Assembly (NCBI RefSeq): GCF_003351345.1
Contig: NZ_QQTO01000019.1
Span: forward strand, 496,001-560,000
Origin: Allobosea caraganae
GTDB taxonomy: Bacteria; Pseudomonadota; Alphaproteobacteria; Rhizobiales; Beijerinckiaceae
DNA: 64,000 nt
Direction of reading: 5' to 3'
Shown here: piece by piece, positions 41,328 to 49,855 of the stretch
Layout of the letters: the number at the start of each line of letters is the position of its first letter
Numbering within the stretch: the stretch's first letter is position 1
Notes under the pieces: generated by a model
Told to the model about the DNA's origin: nothing
The model's database searches: none
Seen by the model: only the letters and a program-made list of their open reading frames with translations
Made by a program: the position numbers and the translations under genes

Positions 41328-42614
41328 TCAGCCGCGGAAGAGCGAGAGGATGCTCTGGCTGTTGCCGTTGGCGATCGAGAGCGCCTGGATGCCGAGCTGC
41401 TGTTGGACCTGCAGGGCCTGGAGGCGGGTCGATTCGGCGTTCATGTCGGCGTCGACGAGCTGGCCGATGCCGCGGTCGATCGAGTCGACCATCGACTTGA
41501 CGAAGTCCTGCTGACGATCGACGCGGTTCTTGATGGCGCCGAGGTTGGTGGCGGCGTCAGCGAGCTCCTTCGAGGCGCCGTCGACCGCCAGGATGTAGGT
41601 CTCCAGCGTCTGCAGGTCGGCGGTGCTGTCGGTCAGTTCGGAGATGTTGATCGAGGAGATGCTGAACTCCTCCCAGGCGCCGTCGCGGAAGGCGTCGTAG
41701 GTCTTGTCCAGGATGCCCTTCTCGGTCTTGGTATCAGCATCGGCAGCGGCGGTGAGGGTGACGTCGGCCAGGCCGCCGGTCCCAGTCTGGCCGTCGATGT
41801 CGATGTCTTCCTCGCTGCGGCTGCTGAACTGCAGCGTCTTGCCGTCCTCGCTGATGCCGACCGTCAGCCCTTCGATGCCGAGCTTGTTGATCTTGTTGGC
41901 GATGTCCTTGGTCGTGTCGCTCTGGCTGACGGCGATTTCGACCGCGGCGGCCGTGCCGACGGTGACCGAGATCACGCCGGTCGTGGTCGGGGGAACGGCT
42001 GCCGGATCGCCGACCGTCGCGGCGTCGTAGGCGGCCACACCCGTGGTCTGATAGGTGCCGGCGGTGAAGGTCGCGTCGTTGGTGGAGTCGTAGAGCTTGA
42101 TGCTGTTCAGATCGACGTCGACAGTGTCGATGGAGACGACGCCGCCGGCGCGGGAGAATGACGAGACGACGCTCTTGACCGCGTTGTAGTCGGGGTCGGC
42201 GGAGTTGACCGAGAGCCAGTTCTCGGAGTTGAACACCGAGCTGTCGGCCGAGCTCTTCAGATCCGAGAGCATGTTGTCGATGTCGCTCTGGACCTTGGCG
42301 CGGTCGACGCCGGGCGTGCGGGCCGTGACCAGCTTGGCCTTCAGGTCCGACATGATGTCGTCGGTGGCGCTGAGGCCGGTATACATGGTGTCGATGGTCG
42401 CGGCGCCGAGGCCGAGCGCATCCTGGACGGCGCCGAGCGCCTTGTTGTCGGAGCGCATGGTGGTGGCGATCGACCAGTAGGCGGCGTTGTCGGAGGCGGT
42501 CGCGACGCGCTGACCGGTCGAGATGCGGCTCTGGGTGGTGGCGAGGTTCTTGTTGGTCATCGACAGCGTCTGCAACGCGGTCATGGCCGAGGAGTTCGTG
42601 AGAAGGCTGGTCAT
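41328..42614 (-). CDS. Flagellin 2
   Basis: 428 aa from the ATG at 42614 (MTSLLTNSSAM), preceded by AGGA. Same D0/D1 ends as flagellin 1, with nucleotide identity running over about 530 bases at the 5' end and about 390 at the 3' end. The central part differs: it contains ISVTVGTAAAVEIAVSQSDTT and LGIEGLTVGISEDGKTLQFSS, a flagellin insertion-type fold, and is as GC-rich as the rest. It has its own leader and terminator hairpin. Confidence 0.95.
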   Translation of the reverse strand: MTSLLTNSSAMTALQTLSMTNKNLATTQSRISTGQRVATASDNAAYWSIATTMRSDNKALGAVQDALGLGAATIDTMYTGLSATDDIMSDLKAKLVTARTPGVDRAKVQSDIDNMLSDLKSSADSSVFNSENWLSVNSADPDYNAVKSVVSSFSRAGGVVSIDTVDVDLNSIKLYDSTNDATFTAGTYQTTGVAAYDAATVGDPAAVPPTTTGVISVTVGTAAAVEIAVSQSDTTKDIANKINKLGIEGLTVGISEDGKTLQFSSRSEEDIDIDGQTGTGGLADVTLTAAADADTKTEKGILDKTYDAFRDGAWEEFSISSINISELTDSTADLQTLETYILAVDGASKELADAATNLGAIKNRVDRQQDFVKSMVDSIDRGIGQLVDADMNAESTRLQALQVQQQLGIQALSIANGNSQSILSLFRG

Positions 42615-42647
42615 TGGGATGTTCCTCATCGGAGTGAAGGGGAACAT

Positions 42648-42725
42648 TCCGGGTTTTCACCGGGATGGCAGGGCGGCATCATGCCTTTGACGGTGGGTCT
42701 CGCCCAACAGGTCAACCTGCCATGC
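42648..42725 (-). promoter_or_regulatory. Conserved flagellin leader, copy at flagellin 2
   Basis: CCGGGATGGCAGGGC, palindrome GGCATCATGCC (42675-42685), CTTTGACGG and, after 17 bases (12 in the other copy), GTCAACCTG at 42711-42719. The palindrome starts 61 bases from the ATG. Preservation of both halves with a changed spacer argues that each half is functional. Confidence 0.6.
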
Positions 42726-42846
42726 CGTGACTATAATCAGCCAAAGCTTGCGCGAGGCTTACCGGATTGCGGAGGATTTTCGCGGGACGGGCGCAATGTG
42801 CTTTGAGGTCGACAGGCGCGGCAGCGCTCGTGTGGCGATGTCGATT

Positions 42847-42949
42847 ATCTAGATCGCCGTGCGTCCTATCGGACGCAAAGTGGCGATCTAGATCTTTGTT
42901 ATTGCATCGGATTATTCCGAAAACCGGATTCCACTTTTCGGTCCGATGC
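42847..42949. repeat. Two adjacent nested hairpins
   Basis: First: outer arms ATCTAGATCGCC (42847-42858) and GGCGATCTAGAT (42882-42893), inner GCGTCC-tatc-GGACGC (42861-42876). Second: outer GCATCGGA/TCCGATGC (42904-42911 and 42942-42949), inner CCGAAAA/TTTTCGG (42917-42923 and 42935-42941). The second resembles an abundant rhizobial intergenic repeat. It lies in the spacer upstream of flagellin 2. Confidence 0.75.
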
Positions 42950-42990
42950 TCTAGCCTATCCAGATGCTTAGGTGGTTTTTGCGCGGAAAC

Positions 42991-43097
42991 GCCGTCATCC
43001 TGGGCGACCGCAGGTCGGCCCGGTATCCATCGCAAGGTTCCGGCGCCCTGCGATGGCTTCCTGAGCTCTACTACGCTCCGTCCGGGATGACGGCGCG
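42991..43097. repeat. Palindromic repeat, family A, copy 4 (degenerate)
   Basis: Reads GCCGTCATCCTGGGCGACCG and, at the other end, CCGTCCGGGATGACGGCGCG, with a worn core (GTATCCATCGCAAGG / CCTGCGATGGCTTCC). It lies between the flhB stop and the flagellin 2 promoter. Confidence 0.7.
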
Positions 43098-43133
43098 TGA
43101 TCGTCGGAAGGCCGTGACCTGTCGGGCTGACGC

Positions 43134-44201
43134 TCACGCCACCTTGCGGGCGTAGACCATGCAGAGCAGCTCGGCGACGACCTTGTAGAATTCCGGCGGG
43201 ATCATCTGGTCGATCTGCACGGCGGCGTGGAGCGAGCGGGCCAGGACGCGGTCCTCGATCACCGGGATGTCGTTGGCCTCGGCGATCTCGCGGATCTTGA
43301 GCGCGATCAGGTCGGTGCCCTTGGCCAGCACCAGCGGCGCGCCGCCTTCCTCCTGCACGTAGCGCAGCGCGATCGCGTAGTGGGTCGGGTTGGCGACGAT
43401 CAGCGTGGCGCGCGGCACGGCTGCCATCATGCGGTTGCGGGCGCGGTCGCGGGCGAGCGAGAGCCGGCGCGCCTTCAGGATCGGGTCGCCTTCCGACTGC
43501 TTGTGCTCGTCCTTGATCTCCTGCTTGGTCATGCGCAGCGAGCGGCGCCAGGACTTGCGCGACCAGACGAGGTCGACCGTGACGATGGCGATGGTCGCGA
43601 CGCAGGCCGCCGAGAGCAGGCGAATGGCGATGCTGAGGATCATCTCAGGGATTGTGCTTGGATCCTGCAACATCGCGGTCACCACCGTGTTCTTGTCTGA
43701 TTTGAGGATCAACCAGGTCACCGTCCCGATTGCGATGAACTTGGCCAGGGACTTGGCGAACTCCATGAAGCCCTGAAGGCCGAAGATGCGTTTCCAGCCG
43801 GCTGCCGGGGAAATCCGCGAGAATTGCGGCTTGATGCGATCCAGCGCCAGCTGCGGCGGGTGCTGCAGGAAGGAGGCGCTGAGGCCGAAGACCATGAAGA
43901 GCAGCAGCAGCGGCCCGACGAAGACCGCGGCCTGCATCGCGGCGAAGACGAGGAGCGTCGAGGTGTTCCGGCTCGTCGAGATGTCGAAGCCGGCCGGGTC
44001 GCTGAGGAAGGCCGAGAGGAACTGCGTGGCGTCGCCGATGCTGCCGCGGATCAGGAAGACCGAGCCGATCAGCGTCGCGGCGATGCTGGCGAAGATCGGC
44101 GCCTCCTTGGAGGAGGGCGTGTTGCCGCGCTCCTCCGCGTCCCGAACCTTCTTCTCGGTCGGTTCTTCGGTCTTGCTTTCCTGATCCTGATCGTCTGCCA
44201 A
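43134..44201 (-). CDS. flhB: Flagellar export gate protein FlhB
   Basis: 355 aa starting MADDQDQESKTEEPTEKK. The start codon is TTG (complement of 44199-44201) and matches the conserved N-terminus of relatives; no clear ribosome site precedes it. Four transmembrane helices are followed by a cytoplasmic domain with the self-cleavage motif NPTH (N271). With FliK it controls the switch from hook to filament export. Confidence 0.94.
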   Translation of the reverse strand: MADDQDQESKTEEPTEKKVRDAEERGNTPSSKEAPIFASIAATLIGSVFLIRGSIGDATQFLSAFLSDPAGFDISTSRNTSTLLVFAAMQAAVFVGPLLLLFMVFGLSASFLQHPPQLALDRIKPQFSRISPAAGWKRIFGLQGFMEFAKSLAKFIAIGTVTWLILKSDKNTVVTAMLQDPSTIPEMILSIAIRLLSAACVATIAIVTVDLVWSRKSWRRSLRMTKQEIKDEHKQSEGDPILKARRLSLARDRARNRMMAAVPRATLIVANPTHYAIALRYVQEEGGAPLVLAKGTDLIALKIREIAEANDIPVIEDRVLARSLHAAVQIDQMIPPEFYKVVAELLCMVYARKVA

Positions 44202-44215
44202 GCTGTTCTACCACC

Positions 44216-45259
44216 TTACTGGAAGTAAGCGCTCTCTTCGCCGTCGGAATTGAGCTCGACCTCGCCGCGACTGGCCATATCCAGCGCCATGTCGGTGACG
44301 AAGCGGCGCGCCTCGATGACGTCGCGCTGCAGCGCCGGCTCGCCGTTGTCGAGATCCTGCTGCACGATCCGGCGCGCCCGGGTCGCGAGCGAGGAGAGGA
44401 TCTGCTCCCTGAATTGCGGCTCGGTTCCCTTCAGCGCCATGACCAGGCGATCGGTCGGCACCTGATCGAAGATCGTCATGCGCGAGCGGATCGGCAGCTT
44501 GACGATGTCTTCGAAGGTGAAGAGCAGGCCCTTCAGCATCTCGGCGGATTCGGGGCGGACGCGCTGCAGGCTGTCGAGCGCCTCCTCCATGTCCTGGCTT
44601 TCCATCTTGTTGAGGATGTCGGCCATGCGGGCATGGGTATCGGCGCCCTTGTTGCGGGCGAGGTTGAGGGTGAAGTCCTCGTGCAGCGTCTTCTCGACGA
44701 TGGTGTTCGGCGGCTCCGCGACTGCCTTGAGGTTGAGCATGCGACGCATGAGGTTGTGCCGCATCTCCGCCGGCCATTGCGTCATGACCCTGGAGACGCA
44801 GGCCGGCTTGAGCTTCGACAGCACGAAGGCGGCGGTCTGCGGGTGCTCCTTGGCGAGATAGGTCGCGAGCGCGCTCTCCGACATGGCCGAGACACGGTCC
44901 CAGACCGAGCGATAGGTCGCCTCGGCAGTCTCGCCGATGATCTCGGTGATCTCCTCGGGCGGGAGCACGCCGGTCAGCAGCTTCTGCACTTCCTCCGGCG
45001 AGCCGAACAGGTGCACGCCCTTCGAGAAGCTGTTGCTGAACTCCTCGACCAGTGCTGCGACCTCCTCGACAGGCACCGAGCCGAGCTCGGCGGCGCGCCG
45101 CATCAGCACCCGGATCTCGGCGGCGTCGAAATGCTTGATCATCCTGCCGGCGAGGGGTTTGCCCATCGCCAGGATGATCGCCGCCGCCTTTTCGGGACCG
45201 CGCAATAGCGGTTTGGCGGTGACAGCTGGCGCCCCGGCGTGCTTCGCAATCGCGGTCAT
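44216..45259 (-). CDS. fliG: Flagellar motor switch protein FliG
   Basis: 347 aa. Middle-domain EHPQTAAFVLSKLKP near residue 138 and the C-terminal torque helix region (FEDIVKLPIRSRMTIFDQVPTDRLVMALKG, ~250-280) with its alternating charges are present. It connects FliF to FliM and interacts with MotA. GGAAGG precedes the ATG. Confidence 0.95.
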   Translation of the reverse strand: MTAIAKHAGAPAVTAKPLLRGPEKAAAIILAMGKPLAGRMIKHFDAAEIRVLMRRAAELGSVPVEEVAALVEEFSNSFSKGVHLFGSPEEVQKLLTGVLPPEEITEIIGETAEATYRSVWDRVSAMSESALATYLAKEHPQTAAFVLSKLKPACVSRVMTQWPAEMRHNLMRRMLNLKAVAEPPNTIVEKTLHEDFTLNLARNKGADTHARMADILNKMESQDMEEALDSLQRVRPESAEMLKGLLFTFEDIVKLPIRSRMTIFDQVPTDRLVMALKGTEPQFREQILSSLATRARRIVQQDLDNGEPALQRDVIEARRFVTDMALDMASRGEVELNSDGEESAYFQ

Positions 45260-45272
45260 CGAACCTTCCGCC

Positions 45273-45653
45273 TCACTCTGCGAACTTGGACTGGAGCCCG
45301 ACGATCTCGGTCAGCGAGACGCCGAAGCGGCTGGCGTCGTCCTCGACGATCACGACTTCCCCGCGCGCGACGATGCGTCCGTTGACGACGACGTCCACCG
45401 GTTCGCCGACGCGGTGGTCGAGCTGCACGACTGCGCCGCGGCGCAGCTTCATCAGGTTGGCGACTTGCATGCTCGCGCTGCCGAGCACGACCTGGATCGT
45501 GACCGGGATACGCATCACCGCGTCGAGGTTGAGCGGCTCCGAACCGGCCTCGCTCGAAGCCGGGGCGTCGATGGTTTCGGCGAACGGGACGCCGTCCGGG
45601 GCGTCCGCGGTCGCCAGGTCGGACATGGTTACGGGCTGAATGGGCTTCTTCAT
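45273..45653 (-). CDS. fliN: Flagellar motor switch protein FliN
   Basis: 126 aa with AGGAGA upstream. The C-terminal SpoA domain (~45-120) contains IPVTIQVVLGSASMQVANLMKLRRGAVVQL and GRIVARGEVVIVED. The first 40 residues are acidic and variable. Part of the cytoplasmic C-ring with FliM and FliG. Confidence 0.94.
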   Translation of the reverse strand: MKKPIQPVTMSDLATADAPDGVPFAETIDAPASSEAGSEPLNLDAVMRIPVTIQVVLGSASMQVANLMKLRRGAVVQLDHRVGEPVDVVVNGRIVARGEVVIVEDDASRFGVSLTEIVGLQSKFAE

Positions 45654-45696
45654 TGCCTGGTCTCCTGGAGTCTATCGGGATGAGCTGGGCGACCGC

Positions 45697-46011
45697 TCAC
45701 GCGGCGGTGCCGCGCTTGGCAACAGTCGGGGCGGGCTCGAGGCGAGCAGCCAACGCCTTCAGATCGACGATGACGCGCCGGCCGGCGTCGATGCGCAGGC
45801 CGAGTTCCTCGACGACCTCGCGGCCGCTGGCGTGAAGATCGTGGACGGTGCGCTGGATCGTTTCGAGAGCGGCCTCGGTCTGGTTGAAGACGCGCTCGAA
45901 CTCGACATGGTAGGCCCGCATGCGCTTGAGCTCGCTGCGCATCCGCAAGATCTGCAGACTCGTCAGCACCAAGGCGACGAAGAGAATTATCTCACCGAGA
46001 TAGTAGGTCAT
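45697..46011 (-). CDS. Small membrane coiled-coil protein of the switch operon (possibly DUF6468)
   Basis: 104 aa with AGGAG upstream. One N-terminal transmembrane helix (LGEIILFVALVLTSLQIL) is followed by an amphipathic helix/coiled coil (FERVFNQTEAALETIQRTV, REVVEELGLRIDAGRRVI). It overlaps fliM by 20 bases and lies just before fliN. The layout resembles the DUF6468 proteins found in alphaproteobacterial flagellar loci; this is an assignment by appearance. Function unknown; a link between C-ring and membrane is conceivable. Confidence 0.75.
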   Translation of the reverse strand: MTYYLGEIILFVALVLTSLQILRMRSELKRMRAYHVEFERVFNQTEAALETIQRTVHDLHASGREVVEELGLRIDAGRRVIVDLKALAARLEPAPTVAKRGTAA

Positions 46012-46933
46012 CGAGAAACTCCTGTTCGTAATTGGCGCTGTCCTGGATCTTCAGGACGTAGGAGCCGTCGCGTTGCCCGAGCTGGCACCAGAAAACGGTC
46101 TCGTCGTTGCACTGGAGGCGGACCAGCGAGCGGGGCGAGGCCTGGAGCTCGAGGACCTGGCCGATCTGCAGCGCGCTGATCTCGCCGAGCGAGATGGAGC
46201 GCTCCTCGAGGATGGCGGAGAGCTTGACCTCCGTTCGCTGCACCTTGCTCTGGATCTGCTTGCTCCAGCGCGGGTCCCTGACGGCCGAGCCCGAGAGCAC
46301 CCGCGCCAGGTTCTGGCGGAACGGGTTCAAGGCCGTCTGCGGGATGACGATGAACATCCCCCCGCAATTATCGAGGCCCTGGATCAGGAACTGAGCCTTG
46401 ACGGCGAGGTTGCTGCGGCTGCCGATCGCCGCGAAATCCATGCGGCTCTCGATGCGCTCGAAATGGAAGGAGGTGTCGCAGACCGGGGCGAAAGCGGCCT
46501 TGAGGTTCTTGGCCACGAGCTCGAACACGGCTTGCGCGACCTGGGTCTCGATATTGGTGTAGGGCCGTTCGTCATCCGGAAAATCCGGCTCGTATTTGTA
46601 CGCCGGCTCGCTGCCATCGGCGCCGAACAGGACTTCGAGAAGGGTGAAGATGACGTCGCGATCGAAGCCGATGAGGATGCGCGAATCCCATTCCGGAGAA
46701 TGGAAGATGCCGGCGATGGCGTTGTAGGTATGCCCGCCAAGCGCCTCGCCGATCCGTTGGCTCTGCACGCCGGCGAAGGAGAAATAGGCCGGCGAGGACG
46801 ACATTTGGCGCACGGCATCGGCGCAGCTCGTCGAGAGCCGATCGAAGATCAGCTGCAGCATGGGCAGCCGGTCGATCGAGATGCCGGTCGACTCGAGGAG
46901 CTTGTCCTCGCGGATCACTTGCGTGGCGCTCAT
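45992..46933 (-). CDS. fliM: Flagellar motor switch protein FliM
   Basis: 313 aa from the ATG at 46933 (MSATQVIREDKLLES), one base after the motA stop, with AAGGA upstream inside motA. The CheC-like middle domain and C-terminal SpoA domain (EERSISLGEISALQIGQVLEL) are present. The N-terminal CheY-binding motif LSQxEID of enterobacteria is not obvious. The family is divergent in alphaproteobacteria but the order motA-fliM-fliN-fliG supports it. Confidence 0.9.
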   Translation of the reverse strand: MSATQVIREDKLLESTGISIDRLPMLQLIFDRLSTSCADAVRQMSSSPAYFSFAGVQSQRIGEALGGHTYNAIAGIFHSPEWDSRILIGFDRDVIFTLLEVLFGADGSEPAYKYEPDFPDDERPYTNIETQVAQAVFELVAKNLKAAFAPVCDTSFHFERIESRMDFAAIGSRSNLAVKAQFLIQGLDNCGGMFIVIPQTALNPFRQNLARVLSGSAVRDPRWSKQIQSKVQRTEVKLSAILEERSISLGEISALQIGQVLELQASPRSLVRLQCNDETVFWCQLGQRDGSYVLKIQDSANYEQEFLDDLLSR

Positions 46934-46934
46934 T

Positions 46935-47834
46935 TCAGGCGGCTTCCTTCTGCACGCGGTCATTGGCCGGCGCGCGCTGGCCTGCGCCGCCGATCGTCTT
47001 CTCCTCGACCTCGTCGATGGAGGGGCGCTCGCCCGACGAGATGACCTTGCGGCCGTATTCGAGCGCGACCTGGGGGGCTGCGCCGTTGATGAAGGCGAGC
47101 AGCGTCTGCTTGACCACGATGTAGACGACGGCCTGCTTCTCGCGCGTCGTCTTGATCTTGTAGGCGATCGGGCCGATCACCGCGTAGGAGAAGAAGATGC
47201 CCGCGAAGGTACCGACCAGGGCCGCGCCGATGAAGCCGCCGAGCAGCGCCGGCGACTGGTCGATGGCGCCCATCGCCTTGATGACGCCGAGCACGGCGGC
47301 GACGATGCCCAGAGCCGGCAGGCCTTCCGAGACCATGTTCATGGCGTAGTAGGGCTTCAGGCTGTCCTGGTGCAGGCTGGAGATCTCCTCGTCCAGCAGC
47401 GCCTCGATCTCATGCGCCTGCGCCTTGCCGACGATGATCAGGCGGAAATAGTCGCAGATGAAGGTCAGGAGCTTCTGGTCGGCGAGCACGCTCGGGAAGT
47501 TCGCCAGCAGGGCGGATTCGTGCGGGGCCTCGATGTGCTGCTCGACTTCGGCGCGGCCCTTGCCGCGCAGCTCGCGCATCAGGCCGTAGAGCACGCCGAG
47601 CAGGTCGAAATAATGCGCCTGCTTGGGCGTGGCGTTGCGGAACGCCTCGCCGATGGCGGTGGCGCTGTCCTTCACCACCTTCATCGGGTTGGCGATGATG
47701 TAGGTGCCGATCGCCGTACCCAGGATGATGACCAGCTCCCAGGGCTGCCACAGGACCGCGATATGCCCGCCCATGGCGGAAAAGCCGCCGATCAGCGAAC
47801 CGATTGCGATCAGCAATCCGACCAATACGCTCAA
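46935..47834 (-). CDS. motA: Flagellar stator protein MotA
   Basis: 299 aa with a TTG start (complement of 47832-47834): AAGGAG lies seven bases upstream and the product MSVLVGLLIAIGSLIGGF aligns with MotA starts. Four transmembrane helices are present, with MotA stretches NPMKVVKDSATAIGEAF, MVSEGLPALGIVAAVLGVIKAMG and GGFIGAALVGTFAGIFFSY. It forms the proton-conducting stator with MotB, encoded elsewhere in the window. Confidence 0.94.
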   Translation of the reverse strand: MSVLVGLLIAIGSLIGGFSAMGGHIAVLWQPWELVIILGTAIGTYIIANPMKVVKDSATAIGEAFRNATPKQAHYFDLLGVLYGLMRELRGKGRAEVEQHIEAPHESALLANFPSVLADQKLLTFICDYFRLIIVGKAQAHEIEALLDEEISSLHQDSLKPYYAMNMVSEGLPALGIVAAVLGVIKAMGAIDQSPALLGGFIGAALVGTFAGIFFSYAVIGPIAYKIKTTREKQAVVYIVVKQTLLAFINGAAPQVALEYGRKVISSGERPSIDEVEEKTIGGAGQRAPANDRVQKEAA

Positions 47835-48011
47835 GGCGCAGCTCCTTCCCGCAAGTGACTGGTGCAGCATTAGGAAAGCTGGCTTGCGTGGGGCTGAAAT
47901 GGCTGCGCGAGGCCGAAATCGCTGCGCGGGGCTTGCGGTCAGGTCCGCGCAAGCCTTGCGCACGAGCCTGTGCGGAGGGCGTAAGATTGCCCTGCCATCC
48001 ACGGGTGCCCC

Positions 48012-49082
48012 ATGACGTCGACGATGATCGCTTTCCAGGCCGTGGCGAGGAACCTGCCGGCGTCGATCGCGCGCACGGCGGCGGCGCCCAATGTCGCGAC
48101 CGAGACGGCCTATTTCGAGAAGAACATCGGCAAGGTCAAAACGCTCGACGATTTCATGGCCGATGACCGGCTCTACCGCTACGCGGCCGATGCCTACGGT
48201 CTCGGCGACATGGCCTATGCCAAGGCCTTCATGCGACGCGTGCTCGAGGAAGGCACCAGCTCGCCCGACAGCTTCGCCAACCGGATGTCGGATCCGCGCT
48301 ATCGCGAATTCGCCGCCGCCTTCGATTTCTCCAAGGCCGATGCCGAGACCAAGATCTTCCAGGACAACATCAGGACGGTGACCACGGTCACCTTCTTCAC
48401 GCATAGCGGCAAGCTCTTCGACTATGCGATGAAGGCGTTCGGGCTGGAATCCGTCACCGGCAAGATCGACGAGATCGGCCGGGCGATGCATGACGGCAAG
48501 CTGACCGAAAGCTTCGGCGACCCCGAGATCGACGCCAAGGTCCGCGAGTTCCTGAAGGTCTACGACTTCAACAAGAACGGCCAGCTCACGACCTTCGACA
48601 GGACGCTGCAGCAGAAGACGACCGACGGCTACTACAAGGCGGTACGCGCCGAGCAGACCCAGCCCACCGTCGAGCGCTATGTCCGGCAGCAGTTCGAGGA
48701 GAACGAGGGCGCCACCAACGAGAACGTGCGCCTGGCCCTCTATTTCAGCCGCAAGGGGCCCGGCCTCAAGAACGCCTTCCAGGTCCTGGCGGACCCGGCG
48801 CTGCTGCAGGTGGTGCAGACGGCGCTCGGCATCCCGAAGGAAAGCTCGGCGATGCCGATCGACAAGCAGGCCGAGGTGATCTCGAAGCGGCTCGACTTCA
48901 AGAAGCTGCAGAATCCCGAGGAGCTGCAGAAATTCCTCACTCGCTTCTCCGCCATGGCCGACGTCCAGGCTGGCCCGCCCTTGTCGGCGGCGCTGACCAT
49001 CCTCGTCGGGCCGCCGGCCTCGGCCGCCATGAACACGGACCTGCTGATGAGCATCCAGTCCCTACGCCTCGGAGGCATCTGA
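48012..49082 (+). CDS. DUF1217 flagellar protein
   Basis: 356 aa, starting MTSTMIAFQAVARNLPASI, like its rhizobial homologues. It is entirely hydrophilic and helical, with a repeated pattern (YFEKNIGKVKTLDDFMADDRLYRYA; then AMKAFGLE). DUF1217 proteins are found only in alphaproteobacterial flagellar clusters next to flgF; their role is unknown. It diverges from motA and is followed three bases later by flgF. Confidence 0.85.
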   Translation: MTSTMIAFQAVARNLPASIARTAAAPNVATETAYFEKNIGKVKTLDDFMADDRLYRYAADAYGLGDMAYAKAFMRRVLEEGTSSPDSFANRMSDPRYREFAAAFDFSKADAETKIFQDNIRTVTTVTFFTHSGKLFDYAMKAFGLESVTGKIDEIGRAMHDGKLTESFGDPEIDAKVREFLKVYDFNKNGQLTTFDRTLQQKTTDGYYKAVRAEQTQPTVERYVRQQFEENEGATNENVRLALYFSRKGPGLKNAFQVLADPALLQVVQTALGIPKESSAMPIDKQAEVISKRLDFKKLQNPEELQKFLTRFSAMADVQAGPPLSAALTILVGPPASAAMNTDLLMSIQSLRLGGI

Positions 49083-49085
49083 ACC

Positions 49086-49811
49086 ATGCAACCTGCCATC
49101 TATGTCGGCCTGTCGGCCCAGCTCGTGCTGGAGAAACGGCTGGAGACGGTCGCCCGCAACGTCGCCAACATGAACACCGCCGGCTACCGCGCCGAAGAGG
49201 TGAAGTTCGACACCTTCGTCTCCAAGAAGGGCTCGGACCCGGTGAACTACGCCTCGGCCGGCGAGACCTTCACCAGCCGCACCGCCGGCGGGTTCGACAA
49301 GACCGGCAACCCGCTCGACGTCGCGGTGGAGGGGCAGGGCTTCTTCGGCATCCAGACGCCGGCCGGCACGGTCTATACCCGCGACGGGCGGATGAAGATG
49401 ACGGCGCAGGGCCAGCTCACGACCCTGCTCGACCATCCGGTGCTCGATGCCGGCGGCGCGCCGCTGCAGCTCGACCCCGAGGCCGGCCCGCCGACAATCG
49501 CCCGCGACGGCATGATCTGGCAGGGCAACCAGCAGGTCGGCGCCATCGGCCTGTTCTCGATCGATCCCAACGCCAAGCTGCAGCGCTACGAGAATTCCGG
49601 CGTGATCCCCGACCGGCCGGCGACCGCGATCCTCGACTTCGTCACCGACGGCGTCCGCCAGGGCTATGTCGAGGGCTCGAACGTCAACCCGATCCGCGAG
49701 ATGACCAAGCTGATCATGGTGACGCGCGCCTTCGACAGCGCCGCAACCGCGATCGACAAGGGCGAGAAGGCGGTTGACGGCGCGATTCAAGCGCTCGGCG
49801 CAAATAGCTGA
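49086..49811 (+). CDS. flgF: Flagellar proximal rod protein FlgF
   Basis: 241 aa with GGAGG upstream. N-terminal rod motif LETVARNVANMNTAGYRAEEV (~18-38), central GNPLDVAVEGQGFFGIQ, and C-terminal EGSNVNPIREMTKLIMVTRAFDSA. It is part of the rod between the MS ring and hook. Confidence 0.93.
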   Translation: MQPAIYVGLSAQLVLEKRLETVARNVANMNTAGYRAEEVKFDTFVSKKGSDPVNYASAGETFTSRTAGGFDKTGNPLDVAVEGQGFFGIQTPAGTVYTRDGRMKMTAQGQLTTLLDHPVLDAGGAPLQLDPEAGPPTIARDGMIWQGNQQVGAIGLFSIDPNAKLQRYENSGVIPDRPATAILDFVTDGVRQGYVEGSNVNPIREMTKLIMVTRAFDSAATAIDKGEKAVDGAIQALGANS

Positions 49812-49855
49812 TCCACGAGTCTTTTCGCTCATTCCGTTACGGAAGGCTGGCCGCG

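Noticed and set aside
47835..48011. FtcR-type palindrome in the motA/DUF1217 divergent spacer
   Set aside because: Searched by eye for the GTCAA/TTGAC halves seen near ftcR and the flagellins; none is present here.
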